This document shows, in pieces, positions 39,415-48,476 of a DNA stretch of 64,000 bases (position 1 is its first letter; each line of letters starts with the position of its first letter). The notes below the pieces were generated by a model. That model saw nothing but the letters and a program-made list of their open reading frames with translations. It ran no database searches and was not told the origin of the DNA. Made by a program: the position numbers and the translations under genes. This stretch comes from Proteus vulgaris (GTDB lineage: Bacteria; Pseudomonadota; Gammaproteobacteria; Enterobacterales; Enterobacteriaceae), in NCBI RefSeq assembly GCF_033708015.1, contig NZ_CP137920.1, forward strand, positions 3,162,001 to 3,226,000, in the 5' to 3' direction.

Positions 39415-40680
39415 TTAAGCGTCGATACCTAGCTCTTCAGCGAGTGCAACAATCGCTTTTTCAAAGCAACCTAAAGGTGCGCGTACAGTACCTGCACCAA
39501 TCTGACCAACACCTGGCTCTTTATGTGCAATACCCGTGTTAATCAGTGGAGTGATCCCGGTTTCAACAACACGACGAGCATCTAAACCTAAGCATGCACC
39601 TTGGAAATCCCAAGTCGGTATTTGCAACATCATGTTACGAGCAAGATAGATCTCAGCCATTTCTTCAGTCACTTCACGAGCCGCATCCATACCACCAGAT
39701 GCACCGACAAAGCGAGTTACACCAGGAGCCGCAACCATTGCAGCACCACCAATACCGAAGGTTTCAGTAATTGCACTGTCACCGATATCTGGGTTTGCAT
39801 CTGCTTGGCTAAAACCAGAGAAGAACAGACCTTGTGGTGTATTTACCGGAGCGGTAAACCATTGGTCACCCATTCCGCTGATTTTGATACCAAAGTTGCT
39901 ACCATTACGTGTCATCACAGTGACGATAGTCCCTTGCTTGATTTGAGCACCCGCATCCATCGCCGCTTTACAGTACGCCATTGCTAAGTTCAGGAAGAAT
40001 TGGTCTGTAATGCTCAGGAATTTAGTCACTTTTGTGATTTCAGCTTCTTCAAAATCTAAAGTGCCTAATACTGGTGCAAGCTGACGCAGTAACAGTGCAG
40101 ATGCAGCAATGTTACGTTGGTGGAATTCATCACCCATCGTAATTGCTTGCCCCATAATTGCCGTCAAATCGATACCGTTTTCAAAGGTTGCAATGGCCGC
40201 TTTTAATACTGGCGCTAAGCTATTTTTCATCCAATGTAAACGCTCTTGCACATCAGGACCGTAAGCACCAAAACGCATTACTTTACCGATACCTTCGTTC
40301 ATGTTGCAGTAAGCGTAGTTACCATGGATGTGGTTTTTGATAACCAGCATTGGCATATGCGCAGAAGTGATCCCTCCCATTGGACCTACTGCATTTACGT
40401 TATGGCAAGGAATAAACTCAATTTCCCCCGCTTCTAACATCGTTAATGCTTGTTCTTCCGTTTCTGCCCAGCCTTCAAATAAAGAAGCTCCGATACAGGC
40501 ACCACGAACAGGGCCACTCATTTCCTCCCAAGTTACTGGTGGGCCAGCGTGAAGTAATTTTTTACCTGTCTCTAAAGTAGGAACAACTTCTTTTGCTAAG
40601 CTAACATCACACCAGTGAGGACGGGCTTCACGGATACGTTCGATAACTGCTTCATTCGCTTGTTCGATAGTTGAGTACAT
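39415..40680 (-). CDS. allG: Oxamate carbamoyltransferase subunit AllG (YlbE, DUF1116)
   Basis: 421 residues, E. coli YlbE about 419. DUF1116 family: LLHAGPPVTWEEMSGPVRGA near the N terminus, GPMGGITSAHMPM, and TRNGSNFGIKISGMGDQWF. The role follows from the AllFGH complex. It lies 12 bases after allF and is thus almost surely cotranslated. AAGGA precedes the ATG. Confidence 0.9.
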   Translation of the reverse strand: MYSTIEQANEAVIERIREARPHWCDVSLAKEVVPTLETGKKLLHAGPPVTWEEMSGPVRGACIGASLFEGWAETEEQALTMLEAGEIEFIPCHNVNAVGPMGGITSAHMPMLVIKNHIHGNYAYCNMNEGIGKVMRFGAYGPDVQERLHWMKNSLAPVLKAAIATFENGIDLTAIMGQAITMGDEFHQRNIAASALLLRQLAPVLGTLDFEEAEITKVTKFLSITDQFFLNLAMAYCKAAMDAGAQIKQGTIVTVMTRNGSNFGIKISGMGDQWFTAPVNTPQGLFFSGFSQADANPDIGDSAITETFGIGGAAMVAAPGVTRFVGASGGMDAAREVTEEMAEIYLARNMMLQIPTWDFQGACLGLDARRVVETGITPLINTGIAHKEPGVGQIGAGTVRAPLGCFEKAIVALAEELGIDA

Positions 40681-40692
40681 ATCTGCAATTCC

Positions 40693-42360
40693 TTATTTCA
40701 ATTTCTTTAATATTTCAGCCAGTTTTTTATTACCACCTGCGACGGGTGCCCACTGATAATGAACAACAGGGGTACCACTTGATTGCAGATCGTCCGCAAA
40801 GCTACGTAATCCTGCATTGATCACAGAGATCCCGTTAAGCAGTGGCGATACTTCGGCATGTGCTTCTGCTGGATGTGGCTGGATTAATTCTTTTGCTAAT
40901 AAAACGGCTTCTGGCAACGTATCCATCACAATAATGCCCGCTTCTTTTAGCTGTTTTTGCTGTTCGCTGCGGTTTTGTGGATCGTCTTCAGTCCCCGTGA
41001 TAGTTGCGATAGTGATCAGTGGATTTGCTTCGCCACGTTTCTCATTCAGTTTTTTGATTTCCTGAATTAACGCGCCGGCTGGATCTTGAGTTGCGCCATA
41101 GCCAATAACAAAATCAACCAGTAGCACGCCAGCTTCTGTTTTATTGCTTAGCTCACTGATAAATTTGTTACGTGTAGAGGGATCAATCATTGGGTGTGGT
41201 TTACCCTGTGTATAGAAATCATCACCCATATCGATAATTTTGTGGCCATCAGCATCTAGCATTGTGCCTTGTTTATGTTCGTTATCGACTTCAACATTGA
41301 GTTTTTCAGATAACAACATGGCGCACTCTGCTGCTAACGTCCCCCCCGCATAAAGACCAATGATTTTCTTACCTGCTACTTTTGGCAGTTCTGCAGCAAT
41401 GTCTTCAACACGAGCTAACTCAGCCGCAATGCGTGCGGTTTCATCTAAAGTGCGAGTGAAATAGATATTGTCGTCTTGAAATTTCTCAGGAGTTGTACCT
41501 AAGAATTGAGCCACAATCGGTTTATTATGGCGTTTCATTTCAGCAATAATTTTTTGACGAACAGCGGGTGCTGGTGGCTTAGAAACAAAAGCGATAACCC
41601 GAGTATTAGGATCAGCAGCCAACATATTGATAGCAGTGACCGCACTGATCCCACCTATTTGCTCTGTTAAGTCACGACCGCCTAAGCCAATTGAATGAGA
41701 AATACCTTGGCGCTGTAAAACGATTTGAGAGGTAATTTCTTGAATACCTGTCCCTGATGCGCCAACAATACCAATTGAACCTTTCGGTGCAATGTTAGCG
41801 AAAGCAAGAGGAGCACCTGCAATATTTGCTGTACCACAGTCAGGTCCCATAACAATCAAACCTTTTGCCGCTGCTTTTTCTTTTAATGCTTTTTCATCTG
41901 CGATAGAAACGTTGTCAGAGAACAGCATAACGTTACAGCCATCTTCTAACCCCGTATCGGCTAACTCAGCAGCATATTCACCAGCAATAGAGATAAGTAG
42001 CATATTGGCATTAGGATTTTTTTGTTTAGCGGTACGCCAGCTACGGACTGTCGTTAATTTGTTACCACCTTTTTGACCACTTGCAATTTCGGCAAGTGCG
42101 TCTTCTAATGCCGTTGAAATCATATCGATAATGGCAGGATCGTCTGATTCCGCTTTAATCGAAACACAAATGTCATTCGGTGTTGCTTCGTTAAACATGT
42201 CATGCCAGAAACCGGTGACATCAAGAAGAGATTTATTCGCTGGTGTTCCCATCATGACGGAAATTTCTTCCACCTCAGGGGCTTCACTTAATTTTCGGGA
42301 AATAATCATCAGGCTTACGGAATCCTGAAAGCTCCCTTTTTTAATAAAAGCATGGATCAT
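40693..42360 (-). CDS. allF: Oxamate carbamoyltransferase subunit AllF (FdrA)
   Basis: 555 residues, the same length as E. coli FdrA. It opens MIHAFIKKGSFQDSVSLMII, nearly the E. coli sequence. The middle part has succinyl-CoA synthetase alpha-like CoA/NAD-fold segments (VMGPDCGTA, GIVGASGTGIQE), and the end is HYQWAPVAGGNKKLAEIL. FdrA, YlbE and YlbF act together as oxamate carbamoyltransferase. First gene of the operon. A CRP-like site lies about 175 bases upstream. AAGGAT precedes the ATG. Confidence 0.92.
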   Translation of the reverse strand: MIHAFIKKGSFQDSVSLMIISRKLSEAPEVEEISVMMGTPANKSLLDVTGFWHDMFNEATPNDICVSIKAESDDPAIIDMISTALEDALAEIASGQKGGNKLTTVRSWRTAKQKNPNANMLLISIAGEYAAELADTGLEDGCNVMLFSDNVSIADEKALKEKAAAKGLIVMGPDCGTANIAGAPLAFANIAPKGSIGIVGASGTGIQEITSQIVLQRQGISHSIGLGGRDLTEQIGGISAVTAINMLAADPNTRVIAFVSKPPAPAVRQKIIAEMKRHNKPIVAQFLGTTPEKFQDDNIYFTRTLDETARIAAELARVEDIAAELPKVAGKKIIGLYAGGTLAAECAMLLSEKLNVEVDNEHKQGTMLDADGHKIIDMGDDFYTQGKPHPMIDPSTRNKFISELSNKTEAGVLLVDFVIGYGATQDPAGALIQEIKKLNEKRGEANPLITIATITGTEDDPQNRSEQQKQLKEAGIIVMDTLPEAVLLAKELIQPHPAEAHAEVSPLLNGISVINAGLRSFADDLQSSGTPVVHYQWAPVAGGNKKLAEILKKLK

Positions 42361-42532
42361 TATGATATCCTTAACGCATTTAATATATGTAACAACACAT
42401 ATTTATTTGCATTTCGTTTTTTTGATAATAAGAAGCCTATTTGCTTAATTTATTAAGCAATATAAATAAATGTCTGATTTATTAATTTCTAATCTCTGTA
42501 TATAAACATACTGAAGAAAAATAGAAATGTAG

Positions 42533-42548
42533 AGTGATAGAAGTCACA
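42533..42548 (-). promoter_or_regulatory. CRP-like site upstream of allF
   Basis: AGTGATAGAAGTCACA matches TGTGA-N6-TCACA at nine of ten fixed positions (read on the plus strand; the site is a dyad). It lies 173-188 bases before the allF start, somewhat far but possible for an activator site. Confidence 0.6.
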
Positions 42549-42844
42549 CTTATTTATTGTAAAAAATTTTTATTTAATCGGATGATATTTATTAAATAAA
42601 TTATGATGAGGAAAGTTTATTAATTCAGGAATAAAACCAAAAACTTTAGAAGGAAATTTAACGTTCCTTAAACAACTTGCAGAGCGTAAAATTCAAATAA
42701 AACAAAGATAAACAATACTGGTATCACAATTATTTAACATACAACAATAAATAATTATTATCAACAAATAAAAAAATCCCGTCTTCTTTCTTAAATATTT
42801 AAATTCGTCTTTATTTTTAGCGGCGCTTTATTTTATTCAATAAC

Positions 42845-42874
42845 AAAAAAAGCCTTGTATTTAATAAGGCTTTT
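42845..42874 (-). terminator. Terminator of yceI
   Basis: Stem AAAAGCCTT/AAGGCTTTT (42848-42856, 42866-42874), loop of 9, with a T run on the minus strand. Confidence 0.85.
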
Positions 42875-42907
42875 AAAATAGAAAGAATATTTAATATATG
42901 ACTTAAG

Positions 42908-43474
42908 TTACTGCTTAATAGCTTCGACTTGAATTTTTAATGTCATATTATCAGCCATCCCTTCCTTGACTAAAAAGTCCACTCCCCAATCCGAACGTTT
43001 AATGACTGTTTCAAAATCGCCACCACAAACAGGCGCATTAAATACAGGACTTTCATAACAATTAAATTTAGTGGCTGTTAATTGAATAGGTAGCGTTTTT
43101 CCTTTCATTGTTAATAACCCTTCAATAGAAGTGGGCTTATTATTAGAAAAATGCCATTGAGTTGAAGAAAACTGAATGGTTGGGTATTTATCTACATCCA
43201 AGATATCAGCACTTTTCACATGCTTATCAAATGCTGTTAATCCCGTATTTAATGTTTCAACTGGAATAGAAACATTTATTTTTCCTATATTTTTTTCTGG
43301 AAGATAAGTTAAATCTCCTTCAATTTCATAAAAACCCCCACTGTTGGTCGAAGTCCCGAAGTGATCAATATAAAACATAGCTTTAGTATGTGTCGGTTCA
43401 AGTTTATATTCATTTGCTTGTACTGTGGGCACAAGTAATAATGAGGATAATACAGCAGGAAAAATAAATTTCAT
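42908..43474 (-). CDS. YceI-family periplasmic lipid-binding protein
   Basis: 188 residues. Signal peptide of about 20 residues (MKFIFPAVLSSLLLVPTVQA). The YceI lipocalin-like fold is seen from YKLEPTHTKAMFYIDHFGTS, through LDVDKYPTIQFSST, to RSDWGVDFLVKEGMAD. Two mature cysteines (CYESPVFNAPVCGG) may form a disulphide. YceI proteins bind isoprenoid-type lipids in the periplasm. It lies 105 bases downstream of the isochorismatase-like gene and may share its transcript. Confidence 0.88.
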   Translation of the reverse strand: MKFIFPAVLSSLLLVPTVQANEYKLEPTHTKAMFYIDHFGTSTNSGGFYEIEGDLTYLPEKNIGKINVSIPVETLNTGLTAFDKHVKSADILDVDKYPTIQFSSTQWHFSNNKPTSIEGLLTMKGKTLPIQLTATKFNCYESPVFNAPVCGGDFETVIKRSDWGVDFLVKEGMADNMTLKIQVEAIKQ

Positions 43475-43579
43475 TATTGGTTCCTAATCTATTTTTATAA
43501 AAATATGCCCATAAAGAAAAGGCTTTATAGGCATCTTTAAACACAGAAAATACAAATTAAAAAGAACGTTGAAAATTAA

Positions 43580-44257
43580 TTAACGCTGAGAATCTAAAAC
43601 TTCATTATTTTTTAATACATCTTGCGCTTTGCTATAACTTTCAATTAATAGCTGATAAGCAGGGAAAATTTGAGTATACGCTTGCGCCCATTGTGCAGCG
43701 TCAGCACGGTTCCATGTTTTTTGAATTTCAGAAGCAACAGCGGCGGTATCCATAGGGACTACGCCCGCTTGAACAATACGAGCTAAGGTAATTTCTTCAG
43801 CCATTTTGCTGTAAGTACCCGATGCATCAATCACTGCAAAAACTTGATACCCCTCAGCAACGGCACTAATTGCAGGGAATGCCATACACACACTTGTAAT
43901 AGTACCAGCAATAATTAATTGCTTTTTACCTGTTGCTTTAACGGCTTCAACAAACTCAGGATTATCCCAAGCATTAATTTCGCCTTTGCGTGCAACATAT
44001 TTTGCATGAGGTGCATTTTGATGAATTTCAGGAATTAATGGACCATTAGGACCTTGTGGTACAGAAGCCGTAGTAATAACAGGCATGTTAGCTAATGTTG
44101 CCATTTTTGCTAATACAGAAGCACGCGCTCGTAATTCAGTCATTGGCATATCACCTACGGTTTGAAATAAACCACTTTGGTGATCAATTAATAACATAAC
44201 AGCATCTTCTGGATTAATTACAGGGCGCTGACCATTAAAGTTTGCTGGAGTGCTCAT
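43580..44257 (-). CDS. Isochorismatase-like cysteine hydrolase (YcaC-like)
   Basis: 225 residues from ATG 44257 (MSTPANFNGQ), supported by AAGGA upstream; 12 extra codons are open but unlike the family. Catalytic triad: D25 (LLIDHQSG), K91 (ARKGEINAW) and C124 (TSVCMAF). The YcaC group has unknown substrates. It is divergent from a pirin gene, and the gap holds a large inverted repeat that may bind the nearby LysR regulator. Isochorismatase-like, pirin and LysR genes are often grouped. Confidence 0.87.
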   Translation of the reverse strand: MSTPANFNGQRPVINPEDAVMLLIDHQSGLFQTVGDMPMTELRARASVLAKMATLANMPVITTASVPQGPNGPLIPEIHQNAPHAKYVARKGEINAWDNPEFVEAVKATGKKQLIIAGTITSVCMAFPAISAVAEGYQVFAVIDASGTYSKMAEEITLARIVQAGVVPMDTAAVASEIQKTWNRADAAQWAQAYTQIFPAYQLLIESYSKAQDVLKNNEVLDSQR

Positions 44258-44405
44258 TTTTTTATTCCTTTTAATTAATTTGATTATTAACATGATTGAA
44301 GAACAATATTAGAGAAAAACATTTTTATCTTTTTTCTCTTTCGTTGTCATAAACAATAATCAATTAATAAAAAGCTCGGTAGTAGCAATTATGATAAACA
44401 CTATT

Positions 44406-44450
44406 CTAAAAATAGAACACTGAAACATTTTATTATTGTTCTATTTTTAG
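44406..44450. promoter_or_regulatory. Inverted-repeat operator between the hydrolase and pirin genes
   Basis: Perfect 14-bp inverted repeat: CTAAAAATAGAACA (44406-44419) and TGTTCTATTTTTAG (44437-44450), 17 bases apart. The left arm with its flank forms TTCTAAAAATAGAA, itself palindromic. A third AAAATAGAAC lies at 44498-44507. This fits binding sites for a dimeric or tetrameric LysR-type regulator at a divergent promoter; the regulator is probably the gene at 45483-46388. Confidence 0.68.
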
Positions 44451-44533
44451 GATGATGAAATCTATTTTTGCCACTACTTAAATATATTAGTCACTTTAAA
44501 ATAGAACCTATAGAAATTTTATAGGAACATTTT

Positions 44534-45406
44534 ATGAAAAAGATCATAGGTATTTATAAAGCACCTCGCCAACATTGGGTTGGTGATGGTTTTCATGTTA
44601 GCTCGCTCTTTAGCTATGGTAACCATGGTAAATATTTAAATCCATTTTTACTTTTAGATAGAGCAGGTCCGACTGATTTTCCCGCATCTCAAGGACATAA
44701 TCGTGGTGTCGGTGAACATCCTCACCGCGGATTTGAAACAGTCACTATTGTTTATAAAGGTGAAGTCGCACACCATGATTCCACAGGAGAAGGTGGTGTA
44801 ATTGGTCCAGGTGATGTGCAATGGATGACCGCTGCATCCGGTATTTTACATCAAGAATATCATTCTGATGCATTTACCAAAGAAGGCGGTGTGTTAGATA
44901 TGGTGCAATTATGGGTTAATCTTCCATCTGAGGCTAAATCAGCCCCTGCTGGCTATCAGTTATTAAAAGAAAGTGCGATCCCTGTAATTCCTTTGGCAGA
45001 TAATGCGGGTCAATTGCGTATTATTGCTGGGAATTATCACGATTCGCATGGCGCAGCAAAAACCTTTTCGCCAGTGGATGTATGGGATATCCAATTAAAA
45101 CGCACAAAATCAGTGACGCTACCCACTAAGAAAGATCGCTATGTTGGCTTAGTGGTTTTACACGGTAGTGTTTATCTTGATAATCAAACCCAATTACAAA
45201 CAGGTGATTTGGTTATTTTAGATAATGAAGGTGGCTCTGTTAGTCTTGAAGCGATTGAAGATGCCGTCGTCTTATATCTCAGTGGTGAACCGATTAGTGA
45301 GCCTGTTGTAGGCTATGGTCCTTTTGTGATGAATAGCGAAGCACAAATCAGACAAGCCATTGATGATTTTAACCAAGGTAAATTTGGTCGTATTCCTAAC
45401 GAGTAA
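44534..45406 (+). CDS. Pirin-family protein
   Basis: 290 residues, bicupin. The N-terminal cupin keeps the metal ligands H62 and H64 (EHPHRGFET), H106 and E108 (ILHQE). The opening GDGFHVSSLFSY matches bacterial pirins. Some bacterial pirins have quercetinase activity; others bind regulators or enzymes. The physiological role here is unknown. AGGAAC precedes the ATG. Divergent from the isochorismatase-like gene and convergent with a LysR gene. Confidence 0.9.
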   Translation: MKKIIGIYKAPRQHWVGDGFHVSSLFSYGNHGKYLNPFLLLDRAGPTDFPASQGHNRGVGEHPHRGFETVTIVYKGEVAHHDSTGEGGVIGPGDVQWMTAASGILHQEYHSDAFTKEGGVLDMVQLWVNLPSEAKSAPAGYQLLKESAIPVIPLADNAGQLRIIAGNYHDSHGAAKTFSPVDVWDIQLKRTKSVTLPTKKDRYVGLVVLHGSVYLDNQTQLQTGDLVILDNEGGSVSLEAIEDAVVLYLSGEPISEPVVGYGPFVMNSEAQIRQAIDDFNQGKFGRIPNE

Positions 45407-45441
45407 CACGTTTAAAATACGACATAGCACAATAAACGTAT

Positions 45442-45476
45442 AAACGGCTCCCTTTAGTATTCGGAGCCGTTTTTAT
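45442..45476. terminator. Bidirectional terminator between pirin and LysR genes
   Basis: 10-bp GC-rich stem AAACGGCTCC/GGAGCCGTTT (45442-45451, 45463-45472), loop of 11, T run on the plus side. Confidence 0.88.
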
Positions 45477-45482
45477 CTTGCT

Positions 45483-46388
45483 CTACTCTTTTAATGGCGA
45501 CATATTATCAGCAAGGTATTCCAGTAATACCTGAATCGCTGGCAATAATCCTTTTCTTGACGGATAAACTGCATGAATAACATCTTTAGGAAAACGCCAA
45601 TTTGGTAATACTTCAATTAACGAACCATTTTGTAATTCTTTTTCAACCACACTCAGTGGTAATCGTGTTATTCCTAATCCTTTTAATGTTGCTTTATAAA
45701 GCGTAATAACATCGGTTGTCGCTAATTTGGGTGTGACATGTTGTGTGGAAACCGTGCCATTTTCATGCGTTAACGTAAGTGTATATTGTTGTGAGTGTTC
45801 ACTATTTGCCAAAACAGGATAATCTGCAAGTTGTTCGGGTGAACTTGGGATCTCTTGCCCTCTAAATAACCGAGGACTGGCAACGAGAACACGTCGAGAA
45901 TAACCTAGAATTTTCATTGTTAAACCTGAATCATCTAGCGGTAATGCTCTTACCCGTAAAGCTAAATCAAGGCCTTCACTAATGACATCAACGGGTCGAT
46001 TAATAGCTAATATCTGAATATTAATATCCGGATACTTTTCCATAAAATCGACCAAAATATCTTGAATATAAATTTGTAATAATGCGACTGGACACGAGAG
46101 TTTAATGGTGCCATGTGGGTGCCCTTGAGCTGAACAAATAACTTCTTCCGCAATTTCAGCTTCTGCAACCACATTTTTACACTGTTGATAAAATGTCTGC
46201 CCAATTTTAGTGACATGAAATTGACGTGTAGAGCGATAAATCAAAGAGACATTGAGTTTTTGTTCTAAATCAGCGATACGACGACTTAGTTTAGATTTAG
46301 GTATACCTAATGTTTCTGCCGCTTGAGAAAAACCGCCAAACTCAACGACTTTCACAAAATAGTAGAGATCATTTAAATCATACTTCAT
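45483..46388 (-). CDS. LysR-type regulator, likely of the pirin/isochorismatase genes
   Basis: 301 residues. The helix-turn-helix is at about 18-47 (GGFSQAAETLGIPKSKLSRR). The effector domain is of the CrgA/AaeR-like type with PHGTIKLSCPV. The adjacency to pirin and the inverted repeats in the pirin promoter suggest the target. AGGTGAT precedes the ATG. The effector is unknown. Confidence 0.85.
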   Translation of the reverse strand: MKYDLNDLYYFVKVVEFGGFSQAAETLGIPKSKLSRRIADLEQKLNVSLIYRSTRQFHVTKIGQTFYQQCKNVVAEAEIAEEVICSAQGHPHGTIKLSCPVALLQIYIQDILVDFMEKYPDINIQILAINRPVDVISEGLDLALRVRALPLDDSGLTMKILGYSRRVLVASPRLFRGQEIPSSPEQLADYPVLANSEHSQQYTLTLTHENGTVSTQHVTPKLATTDVITLYKATLKGLGITRLPLSVVEKELQNGSLIEVLPNWRFPKDVIHAVYPSRKGLLPAIQVLLEYLADNMSPLKE

Positions 46389-46919
46389 TGTGTATCACCT
46401 ATTAGGTTATTTTCAATATTTAGCTGAATTGTTTCAGGTTTAGATATTATGACAAAAATAATTGTAAATATTATTTACTCTTATTCAGATATTGTTAATA
46501 ACATTATAATCACATAGGTTAATAAAATAAAGATGACCCCAAATAATAACATACTTCGTTATAATCTTATCAATTTAATATTATAAATGTGATATAAGAT
46601 AAAATTACATATCATAATTATATTTTATTTCCACCTATTATTTAAATTGCTTTTTATTATTAAAGTTTATCCACAATAAAAAACTAATAGAAACATAAAT
46701 AAAAACAAAAAGATAAATAATCACTCTGTATTTCAATAACATTAGGTTACATAAAATCACTTATTTTAAAATTCAGTTAAAAAATAATTTTATTTTTATG
46801 ACACTAATCAATGAATATTTAATAATATGTTAATAAAATCATCTTCAATAACAATATTTATTAGCTTGATTTTTTACTTCCGATTATTTATTTAACCTGC
46901 AACTTAATGGAATAACCTG
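46389..46919. other. Intergenic region upstream of the DASS transporter gene
   Basis: Strongly AT-rich, with divergent genes on either side, so it holds both promoters. TGGAAT precedes ATG 46920. No gene, RNA family or convincing operator seen. Confidence 0.5.
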
Positions 46920-48392
46920 ATGAATAAATTAACTCCATTACGACCGATACCTACATTAATCGCCGTTTCTATTACCCTTATTATCTGGTTTCTTATTCCA
47001 GTACCACACGGTGTTGATCCCAATGCTTGGCATTTATTAGCGCTCTTTGTCGGCACTATCGCCGCCATTATTGGTAAAGCACTTCCTATTGGTGCCGTTT
47101 CTATTATTGCTATCGCATTAGTCGCTGTTACAGGTGTCACTAATCCTAATTCAACCAAAGCGGCTATTGGTGATGCATTAAGTGGATTTTCCAATGATCT
47201 TATCTGGTTAATTGGTATTTCTATTATGGTATCAATGAGTTTAAATAAAACCGGACTCGGCGCTAGAATTGGTTATTATTTTATTTCTCTCTTTGGAAAA
47301 AGAACCATTGGGATCGCCTATTCATTAGCGATTGCCGAAACCATATTAGCCCCAGTAACGCCAAGCAATACCGCTCGTGGTGGTGGAATTATCCATCCGA
47401 TTATGCGTTCAATTTCAGACAGCTTTAACTCTAAAGCGGAAGAAGGTACAAGTGGTAAAATAGGCCGTTATCTCTCTTTAGTGAACTACAATATAAATCC
47501 TATTACTTCCGCCATGTTTATTACGGCAACAGCTCCTAACCCGCTCATTGTCAGCCTCATTATTAGTGAAACAGATCCTACACATGAACTTAGTTGGTCT
47601 ATGTGGGCAATTGCCGCTTTTGTACCCGCTATTGTTTCATTAATTTTAATGCCTATTGTTATTTATCTACTTTATAAGCCTGAAATAACCAGCACGCCAA
47701 ATGCGCCTCATTTTGCTAAGGAGCGATTAGCACAATTAGGACCTATTTCATTGCCAGAAAAAATAACGCTTGCTGTTTTCGCCTTGTTATTAATTATGTG
47801 GGCAGGTGTCCCCGCATTATTATTTGGTGATGCATTTAGCGTTAATGCAACAACAGCAGCATTTATTGGTTTATCGATTTTATTATGTACAGGCGTTTTA
47901 AATTGGGATGATATATTAAAAAACAAAGGTGCATGGGATACCGTAGTTTGGTTCTCTGCATTAGTTATGATGGCATCCTTCTTAGGAAAACTAGGATTAA
48001 TTAAGTGGTTGTCACTCAGTGTAGGAGCAAGTATTGATAGTATGGGAATAAGTTGGGTCAGTGGCATGATATTACTGGTACTCATTTATGTTTATTCTCA
48101 CTATTTCTTTGCCAGTACTACCGCTCATATTACCGCAATGTTTGCCGCGTTCTATGCCGCGGGTTTAGCCCTTGGCGCCCCTCCCATGTTATTAGGCCTT
48201 ATTTTAGCGTTCTCTTCTTCATTGATGATGTCATTAACACATTATGGTACAGGTACAGCCCCCATTATTTTCGGTTCAGGCTACGCGACATTGGGCGAAT
48301 GGTGGAAAACGGGATTTGTGATGAGTGTGGTTAATCTTATTATTTGGATCACGCTTGGCAGTGCATGGTGGAAAGTATTGGGGTATTGGTAG
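46920..48392 (+). CDS. DASS-family (SLC13) anion transporter
   Basis: 490 residues, about 12 membrane segments. The two substrate/sodium motifs are clear: SNTARGGGI after the first re-entrant hairpin (about residue 144) and the segment ITATAPNPL (about 200). The C-terminal repeat has YSHYFFASTTAHI and THYGTGTAP. This is the CitT/TtdT-like group that exchanges di- or tricarboxylates such as citrate, tartrate or succinate. Which substrate is used cannot be told. No linked enzyme genes are present. It is the last gene before the CRISPR array. Confidence 0.88.
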   Translation: MNKLTPLRPIPTLIAVSITLIIWFLIPVPHGVDPNAWHLLALFVGTIAAIIGKALPIGAVSIIAIALVAVTGVTNPNSTKAAIGDALSGFSNDLIWLIGISIMVSMSLNKTGLGARIGYYFISLFGKRTIGIAYSLAIAETILAPVTPSNTARGGGIIHPIMRSISDSFNSKAEEGTSGKIGRYLSLVNYNINPITSAMFITATAPNPLIVSLIISETDPTHELSWSMWAIAAFVPAIVSLILMPIVIYLLYKPEITSTPNAPHFAKERLAQLGPISLPEKITLAVFALLLIMWAGVPALLFGDAFSVNATTAAFIGLSILLCTGVLNWDDILKNKGAWDTVVWFSALVMMASFLGKLGLIKWLSLSVGASIDSMGISWVSGMILLVLIYVYSHYFFASTTAHITAMFAAFYAAGLALGAPPMLLGLILAFSSSLMMSLTHYGTGTAPIIFGSGYATLGEWWKTGFVMSVVNLIIWITLGSAWWKVLGYW

Positions 48393-48437
48393 GATTTGAT
48401 ATCCTCCCATCTTAAAGGACGGCGCACCTGATAAAGT

Positions 48438-48476
48438 AATAGAGCAATGGCATTCTAAGCCGTTGCTCTATTTTCT
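48438..48476. terminator. Bidirectional terminator between the transporter gene and the CRISPR array
   Basis: AATAGAGCAA/TTGCTCTATT (48438-48447, 48463-48472) extended by GGC/GCC inside. It serves the transporter on the plus strand and lies immediately after the last CRISPR repeat on the minus strand. The last T residues overlap the repeat remnant. Confidence 0.8.

Larger units (their letters stand above)
42361..42907. other. Intergenic region between allF and yceI
   Basis: AT-rich. It holds the promoter region of the allF operon, a CRP-like site (42533-42548) and the terminator of yceI (42845-42874). No coding frame or RNA family seen. Confidence 0.6.
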
